This document shows positions 1-8,811 of a DNA stretch of 13,155 bases, piece after piece. Made by a program: the position numbers and the translations under genes. A model generated the notes under the pieces. The model made no database searches. It was not told the DNA's origin and worked only from the letters and a program-made list of their open reading frames with translations. Source of the stretch: Halieaceae bacterium UBA4438 (GTDB lineage: Bacteria > Pseudomonadota > Gammaproteobacteria > Pseudomonadales > Halieaceae). The stretch covers positions 32,458 to 45,612 of the forward strand of contig DGPO01000011.1 of NCBI GenBank assembly GCA_002390485.1, read 5' to 3'. The number at the start of each line of letters is the position of its first letter. Positions within the stretch are counted from its first letter, which is position 1.

Positions 1-2183
<2,183 letters not shown>

Positions 2184-2186
2184 CTA

Positions 2187-3275
2187 TTATGCCATTTTAT
2201 TAGCGCTTGTGAGCACCCCTTGTTCCACGTGGAACACATCAGTCACATAACGCTTGAGCCCCTGTGCGGTATCATTCAACGAGACCATTGTTGCGAGCAC
2301 CTGTGCGCCTTCCGTCGCTAACACGCTAAATATTGCCTGAGCATTTGCGGCATCCAGCTCAGCTCCTACGTCGTCGAGGAGATAAATCGGCGCGCGATGG
2401 GCGGTTTCTTTAAGCACGCGGCCCTGTGCAATCCTAATCGCAGACATCAGAACCTTCATTTGGCCGCGAGACAACAGGTCGTTGGCCAGCCCCCCTGCCA
2501 CATAGCAGGACAAATCACCTCGGTGAGGTCCAACCTGTGTGTGTCCCCGATCGATATCACTCGATCGGCTCGACTCTAAGGCCAAGGCAAACGGCACTCC
2601 GTCCTTCCAGCCCGACCTCAACGCAAGCCGTAATGACGGAAAATCAACCTTCATTTCCTCAAGTACTTCGCGTAATTGTGCTGTTAATAGGTCCGTGGCA
2701 CGAACCCTTGAGTAATAAAACTGCTCGCCCAGCACAGCCAACTCCGCAACCCACGCCGCATCATCGTCGACCACGCCCTTACGAAGAAGCGCATTACGCT
2801 GTTTGAGCACTTGATAGTATCGCTGCCAAACACCAACAAACGAATGTTCCACGTGGAACACCAACTGATCCACCAGCTTTCGTCGGGCTTCGGGCCCCTC
2901 ACGCAAAACGTCCAGCGTGGTTGCGTTTATCAAGATTACAGGAAGCTCATGCGCCAAGGTTGAAAGCGCTTTCACGGACTTCCCCGCCAAACGGACCTCC
3001 CCCCCACCTTGGCGCAACCGCTTCACACCCACAACGGATTCTGGCCCACCGTGGCGAAAGCGACCAACAACCTGAAAATGCGGGGCGTTTTCTTGAATCA
3101 CTTTATTTGACTGATGACTGGTAAACGGCTTGCCCGTCCCCAACACGTGAACCGCATCCAGCACGGTGGTCTTTCCAGCGCCATTAGGTCCGACAAAGGC
3201 CGAAATTCCGGACCGCAGATCAACTGATGCGGTAGTAATATTCCGGAGATTTTCTATTGAGAGCTGCGTAAGCAA
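2187..3275 (-). CDS. recF: DNA replication and repair protein RecF
   Basis: ABC/SMC-type ATPase that helps RecO and RecR load RecA on gapped DNA at stalled forks. The 362-residue product (E. coli RecF has 357) shows Walker A GPNGAGKT at 29-36, the ABC signature LLSRGQ at 267-272 after QVGPHRGDL, and Walker B IYLLDDVGAELD at 297-308. The start is TTG: the frame stays open upstream to inside dnaN but offers no in-frame ATG or GTG in the 17-base gap, and the TTG product aligns with the E. coli N-terminus (SLTRLLIRDFRN against LLTQLSIENLRN). No ribosome site lies at normal distance; the nearest AAGG is 15 bases away at the dnaN stop. Low yield coupled to dnaN translation is therefore likely (inference). 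The reading frame carries two parS-like palindromes, described separately. Confidence 0.97.
   Translation of the reverse strand: MLTQLSIENLRNITTASVDLRSGISAFVGPNGAGKTTVLDAVHVLGTGKPFTSHQSNKVIQENAPHFQVVGRFRHGGPESVVGVKRLRQGGGEVRLAGKSVKALSTLAHELPVILINATTLDVLREGPEARRKLVDQLVFHVEHSFVGVWQRYYQVLKQRNALLRKGVVDDDAAWVAELAVLGEQFYYSRVRATDLLTAQLREVLEEMKVDFPSLRLALRSGWKDGVPFALALESSRSSDIDRGHTQVGPHRGDLSCYVAGGLANDLLSRGQMKVLMSAIRIAQGRVLKETAHRAPIYLLDDVGAELDAANAQAIFSVLATEGAQVLATMVSLNDTAQGLKRYVTDVFHVEQGVLTSANKMA
2221..2236. other. parS: parS centromere site (first copy, in 3' end of recF)
   Basis: The 16 bases TGTTCCACGTGGAACA are a perfect palindrome. They match the bacterial chromosomal parS consensus (tGTTYCACGTGRAACa), which ParB binds to nucleate spreading and loading of SMC/MukB-type complexes near the origin. 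The site lies inside recF and encodes the VFHVEQ segment, RecF residues 347-352. Sites of this kind cluster near oriC in Pseudomonas and many other bacteria. ParB binding here is inferred from the motif only. Confidence 0.88.
2845..2860. other. parS: parS centromere site (second copy, mid-recF)
   Basis: This is a second copy of exactly the same 16-bp perfect palindrome, 624 bases from the first. It also lies inside recF and in the same codon register, encoding VFHVEH at RecF residues 139-144. A random perfect match of 16 bases repeated within 640 bp is very unlikely, which supports both as functional ParB sites. No parA or parB gene is in the window; in many gammaproteobacteria they follow rsmG, just beyond the right edge. 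Confidence 0.88.
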
Positions 3276-3292
3276 TGGGTGTTCAACAAACC

Positions 3293-4405
3293 TTACAGAC
3301 GCATGGGCATCACAACGTAAAGCGCCTCTGCATCAGTCTCACCGCCGGCATCACCGTCCTCAACGAGCGCAGAGCTTGCTGAGTCAGACAATGACATGCG
3401 GACCGTGGACCCAGAAAGAACACCCAACACATCGAGCAAGTAACTCACATTAAAGCCAACCTCCAAAGCCTCCCCCGAGTAATCAACAGGAACCATTTCC
3501 TCGGCTTGCTCCTGTTCAGGGTTGTTCGCTGTTATTTCCAGTGAGCCATTAGTGAGCGCCAACCGCACTCCGCGGTACTTTTCATTTGAGAGAATCGCTG
3601 TGCGCGTGAACGCCTGACGAAGTTCTGTTCGATCGCCGGTAACAGACTTATCAGGCGACCGCGGTAACACCCGCTCATACTCTGGGAACTTCCCATCAAT
3701 CAACTTAGAGGTAAAGGTAAACTGGTCCGTTGCCGCTCGTATGTGGTTTGACCCCACGGTCAACGTGACTGATCCATCGGCATCGAGAAGCCTTGAAAGC
3801 TCTAAAATGCCCTTGCGAGGCACGATAACCGATTTATCCTCGGCCTCTACTTGGCCCGGCGCTGTGCACAGTGCAAGCCGGTGGCCGTCCGTGGCAACAA
3901 AACGAAGTCGGCCTTCTTTTATTTCCATATACATGCCGTTGAGGTAGTAGCGCACGTCTTGTTGCGCCATGGCAAAACCCGTGCGATCAATCATTTGGCG
4001 CACCAACGTCTGGGCCAGCTCTAAATCTATTTCGCCCTCTCCCGCCTCTACCGTTGGGAACTCCGCAGCGGGCAGTGTGGATAAGGTAAAGCGACTTCGC
4101 CCGGCCTTTACGGTCACGCGACCATCTTCAACACTAAAGGCGATATCAACGCCGTCCGGCAAACTTTTGCAAATATCGACTAATTTTCGCGCTGGAACAG
4201 TAATGTCGCCGTCAGGACCGTCATTTTGAACTTCGATACGCCCGACCAGTTCAACTTCTAAATCGGTACCGGTTAAAGACAGGCGACTGCCTTCTAAGCT
4301 CAGTAATACATTTGAAAGAATAGGCAGTGTTTGACGACGCTCTACGACGCCTGCCACCAAGTTTAAAGGCTTTATCAGCGCATCCCGCGATACTGAAAAC
4401 TTCAT
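3293..4405 (-). CDS. dnaN: DNA polymerase III subunit beta (sliding clamp)
   Basis: Ring-shaped homodimeric clamp that tethers DNA polymerase III and repair factors to DNA; its surface pocket also binds Hda and MutS-type partners. The 370-residue product (E. coli 366) begins MKFSVSRDALIKPL and ends YVVMPMRL, the same C-terminus as in E. coli; the last residues line the partner-binding pocket. Three clamp domains of about 120 residues each can be followed. RQMIDRTGFAMAQQDVRYYLNGM opens the second domain. A small acidic insert (EDGDAGGETDAEA) before the C-terminal strand accounts for the extra length. ATG at 4405 is preceded by GAGAG at 9 bases. It lies 37 bases downstream of dnaA and 17 upstream of recF, so it should be co-transcribed with both. 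Confidence 0.98.
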   Translation of the reverse strand: MKFSVSRDALIKPLNLVAGVVERRQTLPILSNVLLSLEGSRLSLTGTDLEVELVGRIEVQNDGPDGDITVPARKLVDICKSLPDGVDIAFSVEDGRVTVKAGRSRFTLSTLPAAEFPTVEAGEGEIDLELAQTLVRQMIDRTGFAMAQQDVRYYLNGMYMEIKEGRLRFVATDGHRLALCTAPGQVEAEDKSVIVPRKGILELSRLLDADGSVTLTVGSNHIRAATDQFTFTSKLIDGKFPEYERVLPRSPDKSVTGDRTELRQAFTRTAILSNEKYRGVRLALTNGSLEITANNPEQEQAEEMVPVDYSGEALEVGFNVSYLLDVLGVLSGSTVRMSLSDSASSALVEDGDAGGETDAEALYVVMPMRL

Positions 4406-4442
4406 TCGTACTATCTCTCTTTTTTAAGGTTACATGCGGCGA

Positions 4443-5900
4443 CTAAGTCGTCAGCGAACGCAGCAGGTTTTTGTAATCTTCACTAATATCCGTCGTTGTC
4501 TCTCGTAACTCCGCTATCTTACGACAAGCATGCAGCACTGTCGTGTGGTCTCTTCCCCCAAACGCATCACCGATTTCAGGAAGACTGTGATTGGTCACCT
4601 CTTTTGCAAGCGCCATTGCCACTTGCCGCGGACGTGCGACCGAGCGATTACGCCGTTTTGATAAGAGATCAGCCACCTTAATTTTATAATAATCAGCGAC
4701 GGTCCGCTTTATATTTTCTAACGACACTTGTTTGTCTTGGAGCGCCAGTAAATCCTTTAAAGACTCTTTAATAAGGTCAATATCAAAAGGCCGGCCCGTA
4801 AAGTTAGCGCTTGCGATCACACGCTTCAGTGCCCCCTCAAGCTCTCGAACGTTAGACCGAATACGCTGTGCTATGAAAAACGCGGCCTCGTGTGACATCG
4901 TTATGCCTGATTGTTCGGCTTTTTTCATCAAAATAGCGACCCGAGTCTCGAGCTCCGGCGGTTCCACCGCAACCGTCAAGCCCCACCCAAAGCGACTCTT
5001 TAAGCGCTCTTCCACCCCATCAATCTCTTTGGGATATCGATCGCTGGTTAAAATCATTTGTTGTCCGCCCTCTAACAAGGCGTTAAATGTATGGAAAAAC
5101 TCTTCTTGGCTTCTGTCTTTGTTTGCAAAAAACTGAATATCATCAATGAGCAGCGCATCCACCGACCGGTAAAAGCGTTTGAAATCATTTATCGCGTTCA
5201 ACTGTAGCGCCTTCACCATGTCAGCAACAAAGCGCTCACTGTGCAAATAAACAATTTTTGCATCGGGTTTTCGCTGACGAAGTGCATTACCAACGGCGTG
5301 CATTAAGTGTGTTTTGCCAAGACCAACACCGCCGTAAAGAAAGAGCGGGTTGTAGGCGTCACCCGGACTCTCTGCCACCTGCTGTGCGGCCGCCACCGCC
5401 AGCTGATTGCTTTTTCCTTGAACAAAGTTGTCAAAAGTGTACCCGTTCACCAAATTATGTTGGTGGGTCGGCACAATAATGGCAGGCGCAGCCCGGTGCG
5501 CGGTCGGCTGTGCGTCAGAAAAAGCGCTACGACTAAACACCTCAGGGCCTTTATGGCTCCCGCGGTCATCCTTACTACTCGATGGTGCACGGCCAATAAC
5601 GCCCGGCTGGCTGAGTGCCGTATCTTGGCCAGAAATAACACTGATCGGCAGCTGGTTGCCAGGTGACCCTAGCGACGCCAAACAAGCGGATATCTTTTGG
5701 CTGTACTTTTCCTCCACGAAATCTCGTATAAATCGATTCGGCGCTCTGAGCACAAACGCGCGATGATCATCGACAGCCGTTAATGGACGGACCCATGTGT
5801 TAAATTGAACCTCGGGGACTTCGTGCTTCAACGACTCGAGACACCGCGCCCACAACACATTGTTTGAGGGGGTGGTTAATGAAGATGGTGCGCTTTGCAT
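4443..5900 (-). CDS. dnaA: Chromosomal replication initiator protein DnaA
   Basis: AAA+ ATPase that binds DnaA boxes, melts oriC and loads DnaB helicase; it usually also represses its own promoter. Using ATG at 5900 the product has 485 residues. Domain I (interaction with DnaB/DiaA) runs from about 12 to 85 ([16 protein letters not shown]). A variable linker follows to about 150. The AAA+ domain has Walker A GGVGLGKT at 190-197, Walker B LLIDD at 250-254, the box VI arginine region RLKSRF at 299-304 and sensor 2 [11 protein letters not shown] at 348-358. The DNA-binding domain has the signature GGRDHTTV at 448-455. The frame extends upstream to a GTG at 5969, but those 23 residues match nothing conserved and lack a ribosome site, so I prefer the ATG. 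About 10 residues precede the E. coli-like N-terminus. First gene of the leftward operon. Confidence 0.98.
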   Translation of the reverse strand: MQSAPSSLTTPSNNVLWARCLESLKHEVPEVQFNTWVRPLTAVDDHRAFVLRAPNRFIRDFVEEKYSQKISACLASLGSPGNQLPISVISGQDTALSQPGVIGRAPSSSKDDRGSHKGPEVFSRSAFSDAQPTAHRAAPAIIVPTHQHNLVNGYTFDNFVQGKSNQLAVAAAQQVAESPGDAYNPLFLYGGVGLGKTHLMHAVGNALRQRKPDAKIVYLHSERFVADMVKALQLNAINDFKRFYRSVDALLIDDIQFFANKDRSQEEFFHTFNALLEGGQQMILTSDRYPKEIDGVEERLKSRFGWGLTVAVEPPELETRVAILMKKAEQSGITMSHEAAFFIAQRIRSNVRELEGALKRVIASANFTGRPFDIDLIKESLKDLLALQDKQVSLENIKRTVADYYKIKVADLLSKRRNRSVARPRQVAMALAKEVTNHSLPEIGDAFGGRDHTTVLHACRKIAELRETTTDISEDYKNLLRSLTT

Positions 5901-5993
5901 TTTCTGTTGTTCTCTTCGTATTGTTAGCGATTGTGACGTACGCGTGATCAACGGTGGCCTGAGAAACACTCACACCGAATCGATAAGGTACAG

Positions 5994-6002
5994 TTATCCA
6001 CA
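5994..6002 (+). promoter_or_regulatory. DnaA box, perfect
   Basis: TTATCCACA, the highest-affinity E. coli-type DnaA box, on the plus strand about 94 bases upstream of the dnaA start codon. A role in dnaA autorepression or in origin function is inferred from position. Confidence 0.85.
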
Positions 6003-6110
6003 TATTTATCTCCACTTCAACAAAAATTAACTTTATTTAAATCAGTTGCTTAGCGGTTTTTTCGGGGGGAAACAAGAAAAAATAAAAAGCAATCGTTTTT
6101 TTATTTTATC

Positions 6111-6119
6111 TGTGGATAA
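6111..6119 (-). promoter_or_regulatory. DnaA box, perfect
   Basis: TGTGGATAA, the complement of TTATCCACA. It points opposite to the box at 5994 and directly follows a T-rich stretch. Confidence 0.85.
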
Positions 6120-6121
6120 GT

Positions 6122-6130
6122 TTTGAATAA
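6122..6130 (-). promoter_or_regulatory. DnaA box-like, one mismatch
   Basis: TTTGAATAA differs at one position from TGTGNATAA. It lies 2 bases from the perfect box at 6111-6119 in the same orientation, so it may be a cooperative weak site. Confidence 0.45.
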
Positions 6131-6147
6131 CTTATGGATCAATTGTG

Positions 6148-6163
6148 ACAAAAACCTTTTTGT
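6148..6163. repeat. Short-spaced palindrome in dnaA/rpmH gap
   Basis: ACAAAAA-CC-TTTTTGT: 7-bp perfect arms around a 2-base centre. An overlapping hairpin reading CCTTT-ACAA-AAAGG then TTTTT on the minus strand looks like a weak attenuator upstream of dnaA. Function unknown. Confidence 0.4.
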
Positions 6164-6207
6164 AAAGGCGGCCTCACTATCTAATGCCTACTGCAAAAGA
6201 CGCTCAT

Positions 6208-6225
6208 CGTTAGTGACCACTAACG
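6208..6225. repeat. 18-bp operator-like palindrome upstream of rpmH promoter
   Basis: CGTTAGTG-AC-CACTAACG has perfect 8-bp arms around a 2-base centre and ends 50 bases before the -35 of the rpmH promoter. No T-run follows on either strand, so it is not a terminator. The geometry fits a dimeric repressor or activator site; I do not recognise the binding protein. Confidence 0.5.
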
Positions 6226-6275
6226 CGCAAAAAAGACCTGTGAAATTAGCACAATAATTTTTCTGGGGTTTTCCC

Positions 6276-6304
6276 TTGCCACGTCACTTGACCCTACCTA
6301 TACT
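6276..6304 (+). promoter_or_regulatory. Sigma-70-type promoter for rpmH operon
   Basis: TTGCCA (6276-6281) and TATACT (6299-6304) each match the sigma-70 hexamers at five of six positions and are separated by the optimal 17 bases. Transcription would start near 6311, about 34 bases before the rpmH start codon. No other promoter of this quality is visible before mnmE, so it probably drives rpmH-rnpA-yidD-yidC-mnmE. Confidence 0.7.
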
Positions 6305-6344
6305 TCCGCCCCCTGATTAGAAGCACCGCTCTGAAGGTCTGACA

Positions 6345-6479
6345 ATGAAGCGTACTTTCCAACCCAGCGTACTCAAGAGAAAGCGTAACCATGGCTTCCG
6401 TGCACGCATGGCGACTAAAAACGGCCGAAAAGTACTCGCTCGCCGTCGAGCACGTGGGCGCATCCGCCTCTCTGCATAA
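6345..6479 (+). CDS. rpmH: 50S ribosomal protein L34
   Basis: Small, very basic protein of the large ribosomal subunit. The 44-residue product ([14 protein letters not shown] start, [13 protein letters not shown] near the end) is a full-length family match; Pseudomonas L34 also has 44 residues and E. coli 46. An AAGG ribosome site lies 7 bases before the ATG. It is first in the rightward operon, 12 bases ahead of rnpA, the usual pairing that links ribosome and RNase P synthesis. Confidence 0.98.
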   Translation: MKRTFQPSVLKRKRNHGFRARMATKNGRKVLARRRARGRIRLSA

Positions 6480-6491
6480 GGCCGGTCGGAC

Positions 6492-6851
6492 ATGAGTCTC
6501 ATGTCCCATAAATTCCCTAAATCTTCTCGTTTACTCAATGCGGGCGACTATTCGCTGGTCTTTAACAAGACGACAGCGCGTGCTGCTGCTGGCGCAGGAA
6601 CCGTAATTGGCATCAAAAGCGACCAGCCAGACTCTCGGCTCGGCATTATTGTTGCCAAGAAAAATGTAAAATTGGCGGCGCAACGTAATCGAGTGAAACG
6701 TATTGTTCGTGACTATTTCCGACGCCACCCTCTTGCACAGCCCATGGATATCGTCTTTTTGGCTCGAAAAGGCGTTGCAGAACGAACAAACCAAGACCTA
6801 TGTAGTGATCTTTCAAAGATTTGGCGAAAACTAGATCAACAACAAAAATGA
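6492..6851 (+). CDS. rnpA: Ribonuclease P protein component
   Basis: Protein cofactor that binds the catalytic RNase P RNA and helps it recognise the 5' leader of precursor tRNA. The 119-residue product carries the family core [16 protein letters not shown] at 55-70 with the RNR motif at 65-67. The basic C-terminal part ends in [10 protein letters not shown]. Two starts are possible: ATG at 6492, with AAGG 10 bases upstream, and ATG at 6501, which would remove three residues; I chose the first for its ribosome site. Its last codons overlap the yidD start by 4 bases (ATGA), so translation of yidD is probably coupled to it. The RNA partner (rnpB) is not in this window. Confidence 0.96.
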   Translation: MSLMSHKFPKSSRLLNAGDYSLVFNKTTARAAAGAGTVIGIKSDQPDSRLGIIVAKKNVKLAAQRNRVKRIVRDYFRRHPLAQPMDIVFLARKGVAERTNQDLCSDLSKIWRKLDQQQK

Positions 6852-7141
6852 TCACGTCGCTCTCCCGCTTACTGTCGTCTTTAGTATCTAAGGTTCTAAC
6901 CGGCCTCATTCGCGCCTACCAGATCGCGCTCAGCCCATTTCTTGGATCAAATTGTCGCTATCATCCGACGTGTTCTGCTTATGCGATTAACGCCTTAGAG
7001 AGCCACGGTCCATTTTTCGGTAGCATTCTTGCCGTAAAACGCATTTGCCGCTGTCATCCGTGGGCCGACGGCGGTTATGATCCGGTTCCTGAAAAGCACA
7101 ACGCATTAAAAGACAACGAGCGCCAAAAGCCGAGGACCTAA
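6848..7141 (+). CDS. yidD: Membrane protein insertion efficiency factor YidD
   Basis: Small peripheral inner-membrane protein that assists YidC-dependent insertion. The 97-residue product has an amphipathic N-terminus ([14 protein letters not shown]), then the family hallmark [12 protein letters not shown] at 35-46, [17 protein letters not shown] near 66-81, and a polar tail. Conserved cysteines are at 36, 42 and 67; Cys69 is also present. ATG at 6848 overlaps the rnpA stop. The frame is open to an upstream TTG at 6821, but that would add nine residues lying inside rnpA and not typical of the family. No clear ribosome site was seen, consistent with coupling. The stop shares one base with the yidC start (TAATG), so yidD and its functional partner are translated in sequence. 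Confidence 0.95.
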   Translation: MITSLSRLLSSLVSKVLTGLIRAYQIALSPFLGSNCRYHPTCSAYAINALESHGPFFGSILAVKRICRCHPWADGGYDPVPEKHNALKDNERQKPRT

Positions 7142-8802
7142 TGGACCCTGTACGATTACTGCTAATAAGCTCGACCGCCGTAGTATCACTCTTGCTGCTG
7201 ATTGAATGGAACCAGTACTCTGATAGCCATAAGAAGCAACAAAGCGACCTCTACGCTGCGGCCGTGCTGGAGACGCCTGTAACCGAAGAAAAGTCTTCCT
7301 TTTCTGCCATTGACGAGGGCATTCCCTCGGTTTCAGCACCCGTAGCCGCGCTCACCGAAACCCGCGATCAGGCTGCCTCGTTCTTTCTGAATACCGACGC
7401 GATAAACCTTGCCATTTCAATGGACGGGGGCGATATTACTGGCGCCTCTCTCCCTAAGTTTCCAGTCCGCCTGGACACCCCAGACCAACCGTTCCGACTG
7501 CTCGAAAGCAACGCGTTAAGAACGTATGTTGCACAGACAGGCCTTATTGGGCCTGACGGGATTGATGCCAGCGGGGACCGCGCACGTTACGTCAGCCAGG
7601 GCATCGACGTCGGGGCCGATGGCAGCCACACCTTAACGCTTGCGTGGATAGGCAACGACCCTCTCGGTCTTCAGGTGTTCAAGCAAATTACCGCCTATGA
7701 CAACCAGTATGTGGTCGACGTCACGTTTGATATTCGCAACAACAGCGGACAGTCTGTCAACGTCACGTCTTTCGCGCAGCTCAAACGCGATAACTCTGAA
7801 GCGCCAGACGCCAACGTCGGTTTCGGCGTAAGCCCGTACCTCGGTGCCGCGCTTACGCAGCCAGAGGAGCGATACACAAAACTGGCGTTCTCTGATTTAC
7901 AGGATGAGCCCTTTTCAAAGAACTTGCCCGGAGGATGGGTCGCGATACTTCAGCACTACTTCGTCTCCGCCTGGATTCCTTCACAAACCGAGTCACATGA
8001 CTTTTTTGCAAGCCAACTATCAAACGGCGATAACGTCATTGGCTATAAAAATGCCGGTGTCAGCATTGACGCGGGCGACCAACACACTATTTCTCAGCGC
8101 CTCTACGTCGGCCCAAAAGATCAGGTGGTTTTAAGTGACTTGGCCGAAAACTTAGACCTCGTTATCGATTATGGGTGGCTCTGGTGGTTAGCTCAGCCCT
8201 TATTTTGGCTGCTTACGCTGATTCAGTCCTTTGTTGTTAACTGGGGGCTCGCCATTATTATTCTTACCATTTTCGTGAAACTCGCCTTTTTCCGCTTATC
8301 GGCTGCAAGCTATAAATCAATGGCTAAGATGCGTACCGCACAACCCAAAATTCAAAGTATTCGCGACCAATACGCTGAAGATAAAGCCAAGCAACAACAA
8401 GCAATGATGGAGCTCTGGAAGAAAGAAAAAATTAATCCGATGGGCGGATGCCTGCCTATGCTGATTCAGATGCCTGTCTTCATTGCCTTGTACTGGGTGC
8501 TGCTTGAATCTGTCGAGCTACGACATGCTCCCTTTATTTTATGGATTAATGATCTTTCAGCCATGGATCCCTACTTTGTATTACCGCTTTTAATGGGTAT
8601 CAGCATGTACCTCATGCAGCGCCTTAACCCCGCACCACCGGATCCTATGCAAGCAAAAATAATGCAGTACATGCCCATTGCGTTCACATTTTTAATGATG
8701 TGGTTCCCAGCAGGCTTAGTATTGTATTGGCTTTGCAATAACCTACTGTCCTTTGCTCAGCAGTACATTGTTACGCGGCAAATTGAACAGGCTGCTCGTT
8801 AA
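7141..8802 (+). CDS. yidC: Membrane protein insertase YidC
   Basis: Inner-membrane insertase/chaperone that works alone or with SecYEG. The 553-residue product (E. coli 548) has the Gram-negative plan: one N-terminal membrane segment at about 5-22, a large periplasmic P1 domain at about 80-335, then five membrane segments from about 364 onward. The conserved core includes SYKSMAKMRTAQPKIQ (390-405), the cytoplasmic coiled-coil hairpin to about 430, INPMGGCLPMLIQMP (431-445) and WFPAGLVLYW (521-530). The positive charge in the hydrophilic groove, Arg366 in E. coli, aligns with Lys380 here. A GAGG ribosome site lies 5 bases before ATG 7141. It overlaps yidD by one base and precedes mnmE by 9. 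Confidence 0.98.
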   Translation: MDPVRLLLISSTAVVSLLLLIEWNQYSDSHKKQQSDLYAAAVLETPVTEEKSSFSAIDEGIPSVSAPVAALTETRDQAASFFLNTDAINLAISMDGGDITGASLPKFPVRLDTPDQPFRLLESNALRTYVAQTGLIGPDGIDASGDRARYVSQGIDVGADGSHTLTLAWIGNDPLGLQVFKQITAYDNQYVVDVTFDIRNNSGQSVNVTSFAQLKRDNSEAPDANVGFGVSPYLGAALTQPEERYTKLAFSDLQDEPFSKNLPGGWVAILQHYFVSAWIPSQTESHDFFASQLSNGDNVIGYKNAGVSIDAGDQHTISQRLYVGPKDQVVLSDLAENLDLVIDYGWLWWLAQPLFWLLTLIQSFVVNWGLAIIILTIFVKLAFFRLSAASYKSMAKMRTAQPKIQSIRDQYAEDKAKQQQAMMELWKKEKINPMGGCLPMLIQMPVFIALYWVLLESVELRHAPFILWINDLSAMDPYFVLPLLMGISMYLMQRLNPAPPDPMQAKIMQYMPIAFTFLMMWFPAGLVLYWLCNNLLSFAQQYIVTRQIEQAAR

Positions 8803-8811
8803 AAAAACCTA

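Larger units (their letters stand above)
5901..6344. promoter_or_regulatory. dnaA/rpmH divergent intergenic region, alternative oriC candidate
   Basis: A 444-bp AT-rich region with no convincing gene, between the leftward dnaA operon and the rightward rpmH operon. It holds perfect DnaA boxes at 5994-6002 and 6111-6119 in opposite orientation, a near box at 6122-6130, A/T-rich stretches at about 6022-6056 and 6075-6109, palindromes at 6148-6163 and 6208-6225, and an rpmH promoter at 6276-6304. In Pseudomonas the functional oriC lies in this gap; in E. coli the equivalent gap only controls dnaA. The boxes fit DnaA autoregulation in either case. A weak leftward -10 (TAAAAT, complement of 6103-6108) abuts the second box, but I found no good -35, so I do not call a dnaA promoter. 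Confidence 0.7.

Noticed and set aside
3141..3154. CACGTG core in AACACGTGAACC as a third parS
   Set aside because: Only the central CACGTG plus two bases on one side match; the left arm lacks the TT/CC needed, so it is a chance E-box-like hexamer within recF.
2397..5766. Plus-strand open frames up to 134 codons opposite recF, dnaN and dnaA
   Set aside because: All are shadows of well-conserved minus-strand genes, with low-complexity or implausible translations and no ribosome sites of note.
5901..5969. Upstream GTG start for dnaA, adding 23 residues
   Set aside because: The extension shows no family similarity, has no ribosome site, and runs through the promoter-proximal region; ATG 5900 gives a normal-length DnaA.
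6132..6140. TTATGGATC as a further DnaA box
   Set aside because: It matches TTATNCACA at only six of nine positions.
6821..6847. Upstream TTG start for yidD
   Set aside because: It would add nine residues encoded inside rnpA; ATG 6848 forms the usual ATGA overlap and gives the normal family N-terminus.
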